Notes: a model not told the origin generated them from the sequence alone. Shown: positions 1 to 7,452, counted from the first letter of the stretch. The stretch is DNA of 16,640 bases from an uncultured Clostridia bacterium (GCA_934613185.1 CAKTSO010000027.1:1-16640); one strand, 5' to 3'. A program made the numbers and translations.

Positions 1-405
1 GGCCATACGCATCCCAATATCGGAACGTTTTTCAGTTCCACCGACCGCGAACGCGGCAGCGCCCGCGCGGGACGGCTCCCCGTGTGCGTGTTCGTCTGCG
101 ACCCGATCCGCCGCTCGATGCTGGCCGCCGTCGGACGAGATCTGGAACCCGCGCGGATCGTCGCGTTCGAGCGTACCGAATCCGTGCCCGCGCCGAAGCA
201 AAGCGCGCTGGAGCGCCGCGCCCAAAAGCTTTCCGGCACGGCGGGCGACGTCGTGCGCGCGGCGATGGCGTGTATCCAAAAAGGCGTCTGCGGCGGCACG
301 GTTCGCCTGAAGCGCCGACTGGACGGCAAGCTTTTCGCGCGCATCGAACTTGTGACGGACGAGGCGCAAAGCGCGGATGAGAATGACGGAGGCGACGGAT
401 CGTGA
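1..405 (+). CDS. JAMM/JAB-domain metallopeptidase-like protein, C-terminal part (5' truncated)
   Basis: The window opens inside this gene, so only the last 134 residues are visible. Fragment residues 2-15 show a complete JAMM zinc motif, H-x-H-P-(x6)-S-x2-D: His2, His4, Ser12 and Asp15. The HTHP...FFS..D style is typical of prokaryotic JAB proteins (Prok-JAB, PF14464-like). In this family the two His and the Asp hold a catalytic zinc, and a Glu further N-terminal, outside the window, acts as general base. Family members cleave isopeptide or peptide bonds of ubiquitin-like or sulfur-carrier proteins, or trim peptides; the substrate here is unknown. After the motif comes a V-C-V-F-V-C-D-P strand and a roughly 70-residue charged tail with no motif I recognise. 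The stop codon overlaps the GTG start of the next gene (GTGA, 402-405), which implies translational coupling with the transglutaminase-like gene. I am sure of the JAMM motif and less sure of the activity. Confidence 0.85.
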   Translation, partial: GHTHPNIGTFFSSTDRERGSARAGRLPVCVFVCDPIRRSMLAAVGRDLEPARIVAFERTESVPAPKQSALERRAQKLSGTAGDVVRAAMACIQKGVCGGTVRLKRRLDGKLFARIELVTDEAQSADENDGGDGS

Positions 406-1364
406 CGGCGGTCCCGAGCGATTTCGGCGCGCATTACCGGCGCGATCGTCTGCCGCGCAACGCTGCGGAAATTTACGATCGGATGACGGCGCAGATCGAC
501 GCGGGCGCGCGTTCGGGCGCGCTCGAATTGCCAGACGGATGCGGCAGGGAAGAAGTTCACGAGGCATACCGTGCGCTGCGCGACGACCGCCCGGAATACT
601 TCTTTCTGTCACCGCGATATCTGCTGGAATCCTGCGGCGCGAGGCGGACGATCAGGGAATGCTGGCTTTATACGCCCCGGCAGTGCGAACGCATCATGCG
701 CCTTCTTCGAAAAAAGCTGTGCCTGCTCACGCGCGGCGCGGCGTGGTGTTCGCCGATCGAGCGGGAGACGCTCGTCTATGAACGTCTGGCGCGGGGGCTT
801 CGCTACGACAACCGTGCCGACGCGCGCGATCATAACGCCGTGGGGCCCGTTCTGGAAGGCACGGGCGTGTGCGAGGGGCATAACGCGCTTTTGCTCCTCG
901 CGCTGCGGCGCGTGGGCGTTCCCTGCATCAAAGTGATCGGGAAGACGGCGCGCGGCGGGGCGCATTGCTGGTGCGTCGCGTGGATCGACGGCGCGCCCGT
1001 CCATTGCGACGTGACGTGGGAAAAGGCAGTCGGCGGCGCGGTGCCGTTCGCGCATTTCAATTTGACCGACGACCAGATCGCGGCGGATCACTTCGCGTTT
1101 CGCTCGAACGGGACGCCGCGCTGCACGAAGACGGGGCTGGATTTTTACAGCCAAAACGGCCTTTTGGTGAAAAACGCCGCCCAGCTTGCGCATCTTTTTC
1201 GCGAACAGAGAACGCAGAACGCGCCGCTTCGCGCGGGGCTTTGGGCGGATCCCGAGACGCTGCACGCGCAGATCGCGCTGGCGCTCGCGATGGCGGGCGT
1301 GACGGGCGGCGCACGCTATCTTTGCGGCAAAGGGCTAAAAAACGTTTTGGTCGAACGCATGTAA
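402..1364 (+). CDS. transglutaminase-like (papain-fold) cysteine protein
   Basis: This 320-residue protein has a bacterial transglutaminase-like core. Cys157 lies in G-V-C-E-G-H-N, His188 in G-A-H-C-W and Asp203 in H-C-D-V-T-W, which gives the Cys-His-Asp triad in the usual order and spacing. In bacteria such domains are mostly peptidases or amidases, and only some cross-link proteins. I see no signal peptide or membrane segment, so the protein is probably cytoplasmic. The N-terminal 120 residues are helical and charged (R-Y-L-L-E near 73-76 and C-E-R-I near 95-98) and resemble the extension found on other transglutaminase-like proteins, but I cannot name a domain. The GTG start at 402 is preferred because a GGAGG site (388-392) lies 9 nt upstream and the start overlaps the stop of the JAMM gene. 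The next gene follows after 42 nt. The fold is clear; the substrate and direction of reaction are unknown. Confidence 0.85.
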   Translation: MTAVPSDFGAHYRRDRLPRNAAEIYDRMTAQIDAGARSGALELPDGCGREEVHEAYRALRDDRPEYFFLSPRYLLESCGARRTIRECWLYTPRQCERIMRLLRKKLCLLTRGAAWCSPIERETLVYERLARGLRYDNRADARDHNAVGPVLEGTGVCEGHNALLLLALRRVGVPCIKVIGKTARGGAHCWCVAWIDGAPVHCDVTWEKAVGGAVPFAHFNLTDDQIAADHFAFRSNGTPRCTKTGLDFYSQNGLLVKNAAQLAHLFREQRTQNAPLRAGLWADPETLHAQIALALAMAGVTGGARYLCGKGLKNVLVERM

Positions 1365-1406
1365 ACCGGTCTTATATCAAAATAACGGCAACGGGAGGGA
1401 AACATC

Positions 1407-2408
1407 ATGTATCAGCGCGTCATACGCGACACGGGAACGCGAGAACTTGTCCGCGTCAGTCCGAACATCGGAAGCGACCGCGAGGCCGTCGTCAACGGCA
1501 GCCGTCTGATCGTTCCGCCGCAGAGTGTGGCGTTCGTCAGCGTCAACGGCGAACTGTCCGAGCCCTATCCGCCCGGGCGGCACGAGATTTTCACCGGCAC
1601 GAGCCCGTTTTTCGTCCGTCTGCGCAATCTCATGCGCCATGGCGACGCGGCCGTGGACGTGCGCGTGTTCTTCGTTTCGCAGGGCAAGACGAGCTTTCTG
1701 TCGATGGGGACGGGCGAAATGCTGTTTTGCGACAAGCGGTTCCGCGTGACGCTTAAGGCGTTCGCGCTGTGCCGGGTCACCTACACGATCGCCGACCCGA
1801 AGCGCGTGCTGACGCGTCTTTTCGGCGCATGGCGGGACGCGTTCGACGAAGAAGAGCTCACGCAGTGCCTGGAGCAGACGATCCGAATGCCCGTGCGCGA
1901 GGCGATGAGCCGGCATCTTTCCGCCTGCGAGGCGGCGAATCTGTCGGCAAGCCTGCCCGAATTGACCCGCGCGGCGAGAGGGAGCGTCGCCGAGGCGTTT
2001 GCCGAATACGGGCTTCGGCTTTTGGACTTTGGCGTCACGGCGCTCAATCTGCCCGAGGATCAGCAGAGGCTTTTGAACGATCTGGAGCGCGAATACGCCT
2101 CCGGGCGCACGAAGACCGACCTTGAGGCGGACAACATCGCGCGCATCTGGGGCGGCGATGTCGAACGCCGCACGCGCGCCGAAATGCTCACGGGTGTTTC
2201 AAGCCGCGGGCAGGCCGCGCCGAACGCGGCGTCGAGCATGGCGCAGATGATGCTGATGGCGCAGATGATGCCGGAGATCACGCGCCGGATGCAGGCCGCG
2301 GGTTCTTCGCCCGTGCCGCCGCGCCGCAGCCGCCGCTGCCCGCATTGCCGCGCGCAGGTTCCCGCAAACGCACGCTTTTGCCCGTCCTGCGGCGAAAGCC
2401 TGACATGA
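1407..2408 (+). CDS. SPFH-domain protein (YdjI / virion-core-like) with C-terminal zinc ribbon
   Basis: This 333-residue protein matches the SPFH 'virion core-like' family represented by B. subtilis YdjI. A strand-rich start (G-S-R-L-I-V-P-P-Q-S-V-A-F-V, about 31-44) leads to P-P-G-R-H-E-I-F-T-G (55-64), followed by the band-7 core to about residue 215. Helices with heptad-like spacing cover about 215-260. Residues 277-296 are rich in methionine and may be a membrane-touching or oligomerising helix. The C-terminus is a rubredoxin-type zinc ribbon with Cys311, Cys314, Cys325 and Cys328. SPFH proteins assemble into membrane-associated rings or scaffolds; the zinc ribbon may dock partners (inference). 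A GGGAGGG site (1393-1399) supports the ATG at 1407. The next gene also encodes a zinc ribbon and has membrane segments, much like the ydjG-ydjI pairing, so the two products may form one complex. Confidence 0.88.
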   Translation: MYQRVIRDTGTRELVRVSPNIGSDREAVVNGSRLIVPPQSVAFVSVNGELSEPYPPGRHEIFTGTSPFFVRLRNLMRHGDAAVDVRVFFVSQGKTSFLSMGTGEMLFCDKRFRVTLKAFALCRVTYTIADPKRVLTRLFGAWRDAFDEEELTQCLEQTIRMPVREAMSRHLSACEAANLSASLPELTRAARGSVAEAFAEYGLRLLDFGVTALNLPEDQQRLLNDLEREYASGRTKTDLEADNIARIWGGDVERRTRAEMLTGVSSRGQAAPNAASSMAQMMLMAQMMPEITRRMQAAGSSPVPPRRSRRCPHCRAQVPANARFCPSCGESLT

Positions 2409-2429
2409 TGAAAAAAGCGAGGTGAAAGA

Positions 2430-3110
2430 ATGGAACGCGTCTGTCCTTACTGCGGGAGTGCAGCCTCCCGCTACAACGCGGCGCGCGGAGTCACGCAGTG
2501 CGCCGTCTGCGGCCACGAATTGCCCGACCCCGAGCGCGACGCGCGCCTTCGCGAGGCGGATCACGCCTACCGCCTTGCCGTGGAGCATTTGCGCGCGGGC
2601 AACTGGCAGCGCTGCGTCGACCTTCTGACCCCGCTGTGCGGGCAGTACCCGACGGAGCCGAAGTACTATCGCGGGATCATCCGTGCCGCGTCGCATGATT
2701 TGAGCGACGTTTCGTTTGTGACAAAAAACGTGCCGGAGAAAATACTGCTGGATCGCGCGGACGACGCGTGGGATCATTTAAAACGCCTGCATGCGCTGGA
2801 TTCCGAACTTCGCGCCTATGCCAAACGCTGCAAAAAAGCGCAGTCGGAGCGATTCGAAAAGGTCAGGCGCGAAACGGTCGGTATGCTCGCGCTGGCCGCC
2901 GCCGCGGGCGTTGTGATCCACTTTCTTTTCAAAGGTACGGGCAACGCCGGGCTCGGCGAATTCATCTTCGGCGGCGCGCTGGTCTGCGGCGTTTACGCCT
3001 GTGTGATGGCAAAGCGCTACGCGGACGCGTTTCAAAAATTAAGCGGACGCGGACACGACGCGTCGCCGTTTTATGTGTTGGAACTGCCCAAAATGGGGAA
3101 CAAACGCTGA
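2430..3110 (+). CDS. zinc-ribbon protein with two C-terminal membrane segments
   Basis: This 226-residue protein begins with a TFIIB-like zinc ribbon: Cys5, Cys8, Cys24 and Cys27 in C-P-Y-C and C-A-V-C pairs. Residues 40-90 form amphipathic helices (D-H-A-Y-R-L-A-V-E-H-L, then W-Q-R-C-V-D-L-L) that look like a single TPR-type hairpin. Residues 100-148 are charged and helical. Two hydrophobic stretches follow, about 149-167 and 174-194, separated by a short glycine-rich turn, so both termini should face the cytoplasm. A GAGGTGA site (2419-2425) supports the ATG at 2430, only 21 nt after the SPFH gene. B. subtilis YdjG, encoded next to an SPFH gene, also joins a zinc ribbon to membrane segments. 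By analogy this protein may anchor the SPFH protein at the membrane, which is inference. I do not recognise a precise family. Confidence 0.75.
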   Translation: MERVCPYCGSAASRYNAARGVTQCAVCGHELPDPERDARLREADHAYRLAVEHLRAGNWQRCVDLLTPLCGQYPTEPKYYRGIIRAASHDLSDVSFVTKNVPEKILLDRADDAWDHLKRLHALDSELRAYAKRCKKAQSERFEKVRRETVGMLALAAAAGVVIHFLFKGTGNAGLGEFIFGGALVCGVYACVMAKRYADAFQKLSGRGHDASPFYVLELPKMGNKR

Positions 3111-3128
3111 AATCCGACGCCCATCGTC

Positions 3129-3157
3129 TTTACGCCGCCGCGAAGCAATCGTATAAT
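3129..3157 (+). promoter_or_regulatory. sigma-A-type promoter before the unrecognised 463-residue gene
   Basis: TTTACG (3129-3134) and a perfect TATAAT (3152-3157) are separated by 17 nt. The -10 is AT-rich in an otherwise GC-rich region, and the start codon lies 40 nt downstream. This would give the distal part of the cluster its own transcript, separate from the JAMM-SPFH part. Confidence 0.6.
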
Positions 3158-3178
3158 ATTAGGGTAGAATACGATTGC
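3145..3178. repeat. perfect 9-bp inverted repeat across the promoter -10 (candidate operator)
   Basis: GCAATCGTA (3145-3153) is mirrored exactly by TACGATTGC (3170-3178) with 16 nt between the arms. The left arm overlaps the -10 box and the right arm falls just after the expected transcription start. Its position fits a repressor operator, although a 5' leader hairpin is also possible. No regulator gene lies next to it. Confidence 0.5.
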
Positions 3179-3196
3179 GGCAGGAGGCGGGACGAC

Positions 3197-4588
3197 ATGA
3201 TCGACAATTACACGCGCGAGGCGAACGAACGCTGTTTCAAACTGGCGCAAAGCGACGTCGACGAGGTTTTTCGCGACATCGCGGCGACGGACGCGGACAC
3301 CGACGCGGATCGATGGAAGAAAAAACTGAATCGCATCGCGGCGGAATACGTCTTTTCCGCGCGCTTTGCGCTCATCCGCCTTCTGGATGGAAACGCTGCG
3401 CAGATGAACGCGCAGGACGCCGCGCAAATGGACGCGCGGGGGCTTTATGAATTGGAAGATCGGCTCTTGTCCCGCGCTGGGGACACGGCGTCTTCGCGCG
3501 GGGAGGCGTTTGACGAGGCGTCGTGCCGGAATTTGATTCGCCGTGCGCTGATGACGGAAGAAAAGCGCCGCACGCTTTTGACGCGCGAGGAGGCGATGCG
3601 CCTTTTGCACGATCTGGGGGTTTCGCTCGAAGAAGCGTCGTGGTTTTTGCTTCGCGTCTTCGACTTCGACGACGGCTTCTGCTATAACCGCTCCGGCGAT
3701 CTGATCGATGCCTATTGCTTCCTGACGAACGAGAGCGCGCGGCGTGCGGAAGAACTTTCGGCGCAGTACGAAGCGCGGACGCAAGGCACGGAAAAAAGCG
3801 CGCAGGAAGAAAAACAGGCGGACTGGACGCGCGGCGCATCCGAGTCTCTGCCCGATCTTTGCCGCGCGTGGCCTGCGGGCAGGCGGGACGAATCGTTCCT
3901 AACCTGGCTGTGCGAACGCGCGCCGCTTCTGGACATCCCGTCCCAAAGTGCGCTGACGGTGTTCCGAAATCTCGTCACGGCGGCGGCGAACCCCGCGATG
4001 ATCGACTGGCAGGGCGAGAACGATTTGACGGGGCTTGCGCTTGCGCTGACGTACGACGGGGAGGAAACGCCCCTTTGCCGCGCGAGCCTTTACACGGGCG
4101 GCGTTTTGAGCAAAGAAAAATGCGCCGAGGTCGCCGAGCGGCTTTTGCTCGACAACCAGACGGTCTCCCATTCGGCGCAGACCGACCGCGCGAAGGCCTA
4201 TCACGTCATCACGACGCAGAAAAACGGCACGATCTCGATCGCCGCGGGCGTCAATGCGCAGCGATCGCGCGTGTTCGACCTTTTGACGGGAAGGGAAAAC
4301 GTGCAAAAAAGCGACGTGCTCTACGCGGTCTGGTTTCTGGCGAATTTCTGCTGGGACGGCGAAATGTGCGCGCCCGACCGCACGCGCCGTCTGCAGGAGC
4401 TCATCAACGCGGCGTCCGTCTGCCTTGACTGCGCGATGCTGCCGCCGTTTTACCCGCCGCATCTGATGGAGCAGAGCATGATGCTCGCCGTGATCAGTTC
4501 CGACGCGGGCGGCGACCCCGCCGTCGCATACGAGACCATTTGCAGCGCCGTTCCCGCCAAACGCGCGCGCCGAACGAAACACAAATAA
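3197..4588 (+). CDS. hypothetical protein, 463 residues, function unknown
   Basis: I do not recognise this protein. The ATG at 3197 is chosen because AGGAGG (3182-3187) lies 9 nt upstream; the open frame runs further 5' but that part overlaps the previous gene and the promoter. The product is soluble, with no signal peptide or membrane segment. Residues 1-190 are mostly helical and include L-G-V-S-L-E-E-A-S-W-F (140-150) and an acidic aromatic patch F-D-F-D-D-G-F-C-Y-N (155-164). A low-complexity charged linker spans about 190-215. Residues 220-445 form a second, more hydrophobic helical part with cysteines scattered at 239, 294, 309, 385, 391, 409 and 412; these are not spaced like a metal site. 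The tail is basic (K-R-A-R-R-T-K-H-K). It sits between the SPFH/zinc-ribbon pair and the kinase, so it may be a scaffold or a kinase target, but nothing in the sequence shows this. Confidence 0.8.
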   Translation: MIDNYTREANERCFKLAQSDVDEVFRDIAATDADTDADRWKKKLNRIAAEYVFSARFALIRLLDGNAAQMNAQDAAQMDARGLYELEDRLLSRAGDTASSRGEAFDEASCRNLIRRALMTEEKRRTLLTREEAMRLLHDLGVSLEEASWFLLRVFDFDDGFCYNRSGDLIDAYCFLTNESARRAEELSAQYEARTQGTEKSAQEEKQADWTRGASESLPDLCRAWPAGRRDESFLTWLCERAPLLDIPSQSALTVFRNLVTAAANPAMIDWQGENDLTGLALALTYDGEETPLCRASLYTGGVLSKEKCAEVAERLLLDNQTVSHSAQTDRAKAYHVITTQKNGTISIAAGVNAQRSRVFDLLTGRENVQKSDVLYAVWFLANFCWDGEMCAPDRTRRLQELINAASVCLDCAMLPPFYPPHLMEQSMMLAVISSDAGGDPAVAYETICSAVPAKRARRTKHK

Positions 4589-4629
4589 AGGGAGGCGCGT
4601 GACGTCTCCTTATCTTGGAGGATGACGTG

Positions 4630-6195
4630 ATGATAAGACAGCCGCTTGACAAGGGAACGCCGCTTTGCCTGCTTTCCCCCGACGGCACGGCCTATCGCGC
4701 GGGCAGACTGCTCGGCGAGGGCGGGACGTCTCTGGTCTACGAAGCGCTCGGCGCGGCGGACGCGCCGCGGGCCGTCGTGAAGGAGTTTTTCCCCGCGCAG
4801 GGCGCGCATCGGGACGAAACGGGCCGCGTCTGCCCCGACGAGGGGATGCAGACGTCGTTTTATGCGGCGCTCGGCCGCTTTGAAAACGAGATGAAACACG
4901 GCGCGGCGGCGCGCGGGGCGAGCTTTCAGATCCTGCCGGTTCTGTTCTGTGAGGAAGGGTATGCGCTGATGCTTCGAAAAAGCGCGGACGCGTCGAGCCT
5001 TGCGGAGCTGGAGCGGGGCTGGCGCGAGAATCCGCCGCTTCCCGAAAGCGGCGCGCCGGATCCGTGCTTTGCCGATCTTGCGCGCGCGGGATACGCCCTG
5101 CGCGTCGTCGACAGCCTTTTGAACGCGGTGGACGCCGTGCATCAAAGCGGGCGGCTGCATCTTGATTTGAGCGCGAGCAACGTGCTTTGGGCGGGCGCGC
5201 AGCGCGACACGGGCCGCGGGTGCGCCGCGTTTTTGACGGATTTCGGCAGCGCGGTCGAGACGGTCGGGCATGTGCATCGCCCTTCGGCGCTTTTGACCTA
5301 CAGCCCCGGCTACGCCGCGCCGGAAATGCGGACGCTCGGGGCGGAACTTACCCCCGCGACGGATCTTTATTCCGTCGGGATGCTGCTGTTTTATCTTTGC
5401 TGCGGGGAGCGTGCGATGTATCTTCTGACGCATGTGCCCTTCGCGCGGAACGTGATCGAAAAGAAGCTTTCGAGCCTGAAAGTTCCGCCGCGCGTCTCGG
5501 CGGCGCTTGTCGGCATCGTGACGCGGGCAACTGCGCCGCAGAAAGAGCGCTTCCAAAGCGCGCGGGAAATGCAGCGGGATATTCGCGCGGCACTTGCGCT
5601 CGTCCCGCCGCGCCCCGTCAATCCCGACCCGACGCGGGAATTTACGCTGTATTCGCTGCGCTCGATGCTGGAAGGCGGCGCGTGGGCGCGGGAATTATCC
5701 GACCGCCGCGGCGTTTTGGGGGACGTGAATCCGAACGATCCGATCGCGGATCGCGAATTCTCGGACGATTGGGACTTTCTCTTCGGCGTTCTGCCGGAAA
5801 ATACCGCGCGGTTTCTGCGCGAAAAGACGGAAAACGCGCCCTACGGCGCGGCGGAGATCATGAGCGGCAGGCTCCCGGCGGATTGGAAGCGCGAAGTTGC
5901 GGCGCAGATGAAAAGCGGCGTGCGTCTGCGGCGGCTTGCTCAGGTTTCGGATGCGGTTTTAGATGACGAGACTGCGCTTTTCGGCGCGGCGGACACGCTT
6001 TTTTCGATCCTCGGCGAGGAAGGGGCGTATCTTCACGAATGTTTCGTGCGGGCAAACGCGCGGCGGACGTCTTCGCACGCGCTGGCGCTTTTGACGCTCT
6101 ACGCGCTTTTGGGCGGCGAAGTTTTCCGGCGCGACATGGTCAAAACGCCGCGCGAGGCGGGGAAGATGTTCGAAGGCGCGCGAGGCGGATTTTAA
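4630..6195 (+). CDS. Ser/Thr protein kinase with uncharacterised C-terminal region
   Basis: The protein has 521 residues. Residues 20-325 are a eukaryotic-type protein kinase: glycine loop L-G-E-G-G-T-S-L-V-Y (28-37), ATP-binding Lys51 in V-V-K-E-F-F, candidate alpha-C glutamates at 85-87, catalytic loop H-L-D-L-S-A-S-N (177-184) with Asp179 and Asn184, metal-binding D-F-G (204-206), and A-P-E (230-232). All catalytic residues are present. Leu replaces Arg in the HRD motif, so activation-loop phosphorylation may not control activity in the classical way. Residues about 335-521 match no domain I know; they carry W-D-F-L-F-G-V-L-P (381-389) and a helical end. There is no transmembrane or PASTA region, unlike PknB/PrkC, so the kinase is probably cytoplasmic. 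A GGAGG (4617-4621) 8 nt before the ATG at 4630 fixes the start; GTG at 4627 and TTG at 4615 are in frame but less well placed. The preceding gene ends 41 nt upstream. Confidence 0.9.
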   Translation: MIRQPLDKGTPLCLLSPDGTAYRAGRLLGEGGTSLVYEALGAADAPRAVVKEFFPAQGAHRDETGRVCPDEGMQTSFYAALGRFENEMKHGAAARGASFQILPVLFCEEGYALMLRKSADASSLAELERGWRENPPLPESGAPDPCFADLARAGYALRVVDSLLNAVDAVHQSGRLHLDLSASNVLWAGAQRDTGRGCAAFLTDFGSAVETVGHVHRPSALLTYSPGYAAPEMRTLGAELTPATDLYSVGMLLFYLCCGERAMYLLTHVPFARNVIEKKLSSLKVPPRVSAALVGIVTRATAPQKERFQSAREMQRDIRAALALVPPRPVNPDPTREFTLYSLRSMLEGGAWARELSDRRGVLGDVNPNDPIADREFSDDWDFLFGVLPENTARFLREKTENAPYGAAEIMSGRLPADWKREVAAQMKSGVRLRRLAQVSDAVLDDETALFGAADTLFSILGEEGAYLHECFVRANARRTSSHALALLTLYALLGGEVFRRDMVKTPREAGKMFEGARGGF

Positions 6196-6208
6196 GCGGC
6201 GGATCGGC

Positions 6209-6237
6209 TGGAAAACGCGCGCGGCGGCGTGTATGAT
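6209..6237 (+). promoter_or_regulatory. possible promoter before the helical-repeat gene
   Basis: TGGAAA (6209-6214) and TATGAT (6232-6237) have 17-nt spacing. The heptamer CGTGTAT occurs at 6228-6234 and again at 6241-6247, flanking the end of the -10. A short CGCCCG/CGGGCG hairpin could form in the leader just upstream of the ribosome binding site. The -35 is weak. Confidence 0.35.
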
Positions 6238-6310
6238 AAACGTGTATCGTTAAAATAAAAACAAAAATCGGCGCGCCCGAACTTGAGCGGGCGGGAAAAG
6301 GGGCGGCAGT

Positions 6311-7339
6311 ATGGAAAAGAACATGGGCAAATACGGCGTGCAGCGTTCCGCGGGACTCCCCGCCGTTTCCTCCGTCATGGAGGCGGGCGACATTTTAAAA
6401 AGCGCGATGCGCCCCGGCATGGGACGCGTGCGCCGCGAACTGGTCGACGCCATGACGCAGGAATCGAACCACATCGTCGGCACGGTGAGCGAATATCACA
6501 ACTTCATCATGGATCTGTTCCGCGCGGGCGATTATTACGACGCGCTTCGGCTTTGCGATTACGCGCTCGGCGTCACGCCGAAAAACTGCGACCTTCTGGC
6601 CGACGCGATTCGCGCCTGCGGAAACTGCGGCCTGTTCGACCGCGGCGAGGAATATTTTGCGCGCGCGCTGGCGCTTGACAAGGCGCACTGGCACTGGCGG
6701 CTGTTCCTCTACGGCGTCAGCTTCCTGCAAAGCAGACTCAAAGCAGAGCCGGGCGACGAAGAGCTGTTCCGCCGCGCCTATGATCTTGCCGAGGAATACA
6801 TTCGGTATTTTCCCTACGACGAACACGGCTACAATCAGGTCGCGGAGCTTTTGATTTCGGACAACCGCCGCGACGACGCGATCGAAAAGCTGAAGACGTA
6901 TATTTATGAACTTCGGCCGGATAAAAACGACCGCCGATCCGCGCTCGTGACGGCGCAGTGCTGCGTGACGCTTCTGGAGCTTCTGGACGACACGAACGAT
7001 TACGAGCTCATCATCCAGACGGCGAAAAAGGGCATCCGCAACGCCAAGACCGAGCAGCTTTCCGCCTCGGTCGGATATTTTGCCTATCGCTGGGCGCTGG
7101 CGCTCGACGCGATTGTCGCGGACGAAAACTACGCCAACCCCGTGCGCGTGAAGGAGACGCTCGTGCGCTATCAGGCGGCCTACGACATTTCAAACGACGC
7201 GCAGTATTCCAGAATTATCGAGCAGAACTACGCGCTGCTTCGCTCGTTTGCCGACCCGAAGGACAACGTCGGCCCGCTTTTGAAGCGGCCGCTCGTCGTG
7301 AGGGAAGCGGGAACGACGGACGACGCAAAGGAAGAATGA
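6311..7339 (+). CDS. TPR-like helical-repeat protein
   Basis: This 342-residue soluble protein is almost entirely helical. After a disordered, glycine- and serine-containing N-terminus (1-50), repeated helix pairs with TPR-like spacing follow. Y-H-N-F-I-M-D-L-F-R-A-G-D-Y-Y-D-A-L-R-L-C (62-82) is a good TPR first helix; C-D-L-L-A-D-A-I-R-A-C-G-N-C-G-L-F-D-R-G-E-E-Y-F-A-R-A-L (93-120) is the second. Further pairs lie at about 150-200 (Y-N-Q-V-A-E-L-L-I...D-D-A-I-E-K-L) and 215-270. The tail is acidic (D-D-A-K-E-E). Such repeats bind peptides or partner proteins, so a scaffold or adaptor role for the kinase cluster is likely, but this is inferred from position. It is the last gene before a strong terminator and may be read both from the upstream operon and from its own weak promoter. 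Confidence 0.8.
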   Translation: MEKNMGKYGVQRSAGLPAVSSVMEAGDILKSAMRPGMGRVRRELVDAMTQESNHIVGTVSEYHNFIMDLFRAGDYYDALRLCDYALGVTPKNCDLLADAIRACGNCGLFDRGEEYFARALALDKAHWHWRLFLYGVSFLQSRLKAEPGDEELFRRAYDLAEEYIRYFPYDEHGYNQVAELLISDNRRDDAIEKLKTYIYELRPDKNDRRSALVTAQCCVTLLELLDDTNDYELIIQTAKKGIRNAKTEQLSASVGYFAYRWALALDAIVADENYANPVRVKETLVRYQAAYDISNDAQYSRIIEQNYALLRSFADPKDNVGPLLKRPLVVREAGTTDDAKEE

Positions 7340-7354
7340 TGATTGACGCGCCGG

Positions 7355-7384
7355 GCGCAGCGAGGCTTTCGCTGCGCTTTTTTT
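7355..7384 (+). terminator. intrinsic terminator closing the JAMM-kinase-TPR cluster
   Basis: GCGCAGCGA (7355-7363) pairs perfectly with TCGCTGCGC (7369-7377) around a 5-nt loop, followed by seven T (7378-7384). It lies 15 nt after the helical-repeat gene. Confidence 0.92.
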
Positions 7385-7409
7385 GTTGCGGGCAGCGCCG
7401 CCGTATGAT
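7381..7409 (+). promoter_or_regulatory. possible weak promoter before the GTPase gene
   Basis: TATGAT (7404-7409) lies 44 nt before the GTPase start and is part of the octamer GTATGATA also seen before two other genes here. The -35 region overlaps the T-tract of the upstream terminator and matches poorly, so only the -10 is persuasive. Confidence 0.28.
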
Positions 7410-7452
7410 ACGCTGAAGACGGAAACCAAACGAGGAAACGACGGGAAAACGC

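Noticed and set aside
2768..3196. 5' extension of the 463-residue gene
   Set aside because: It would overlap the zinc-ribbon membrane protein gene and the TATAAT promoter; AGGAGG before 3197 decides the start.
4450..5556. 368-codon open frame on the - strand
   Set aside because: It lies opposite the kinase gene, whose motifs are unmistakable. The product is Arg/Ala-rich with no recognisable domain, as expected for antisense frames in GC-rich DNA.
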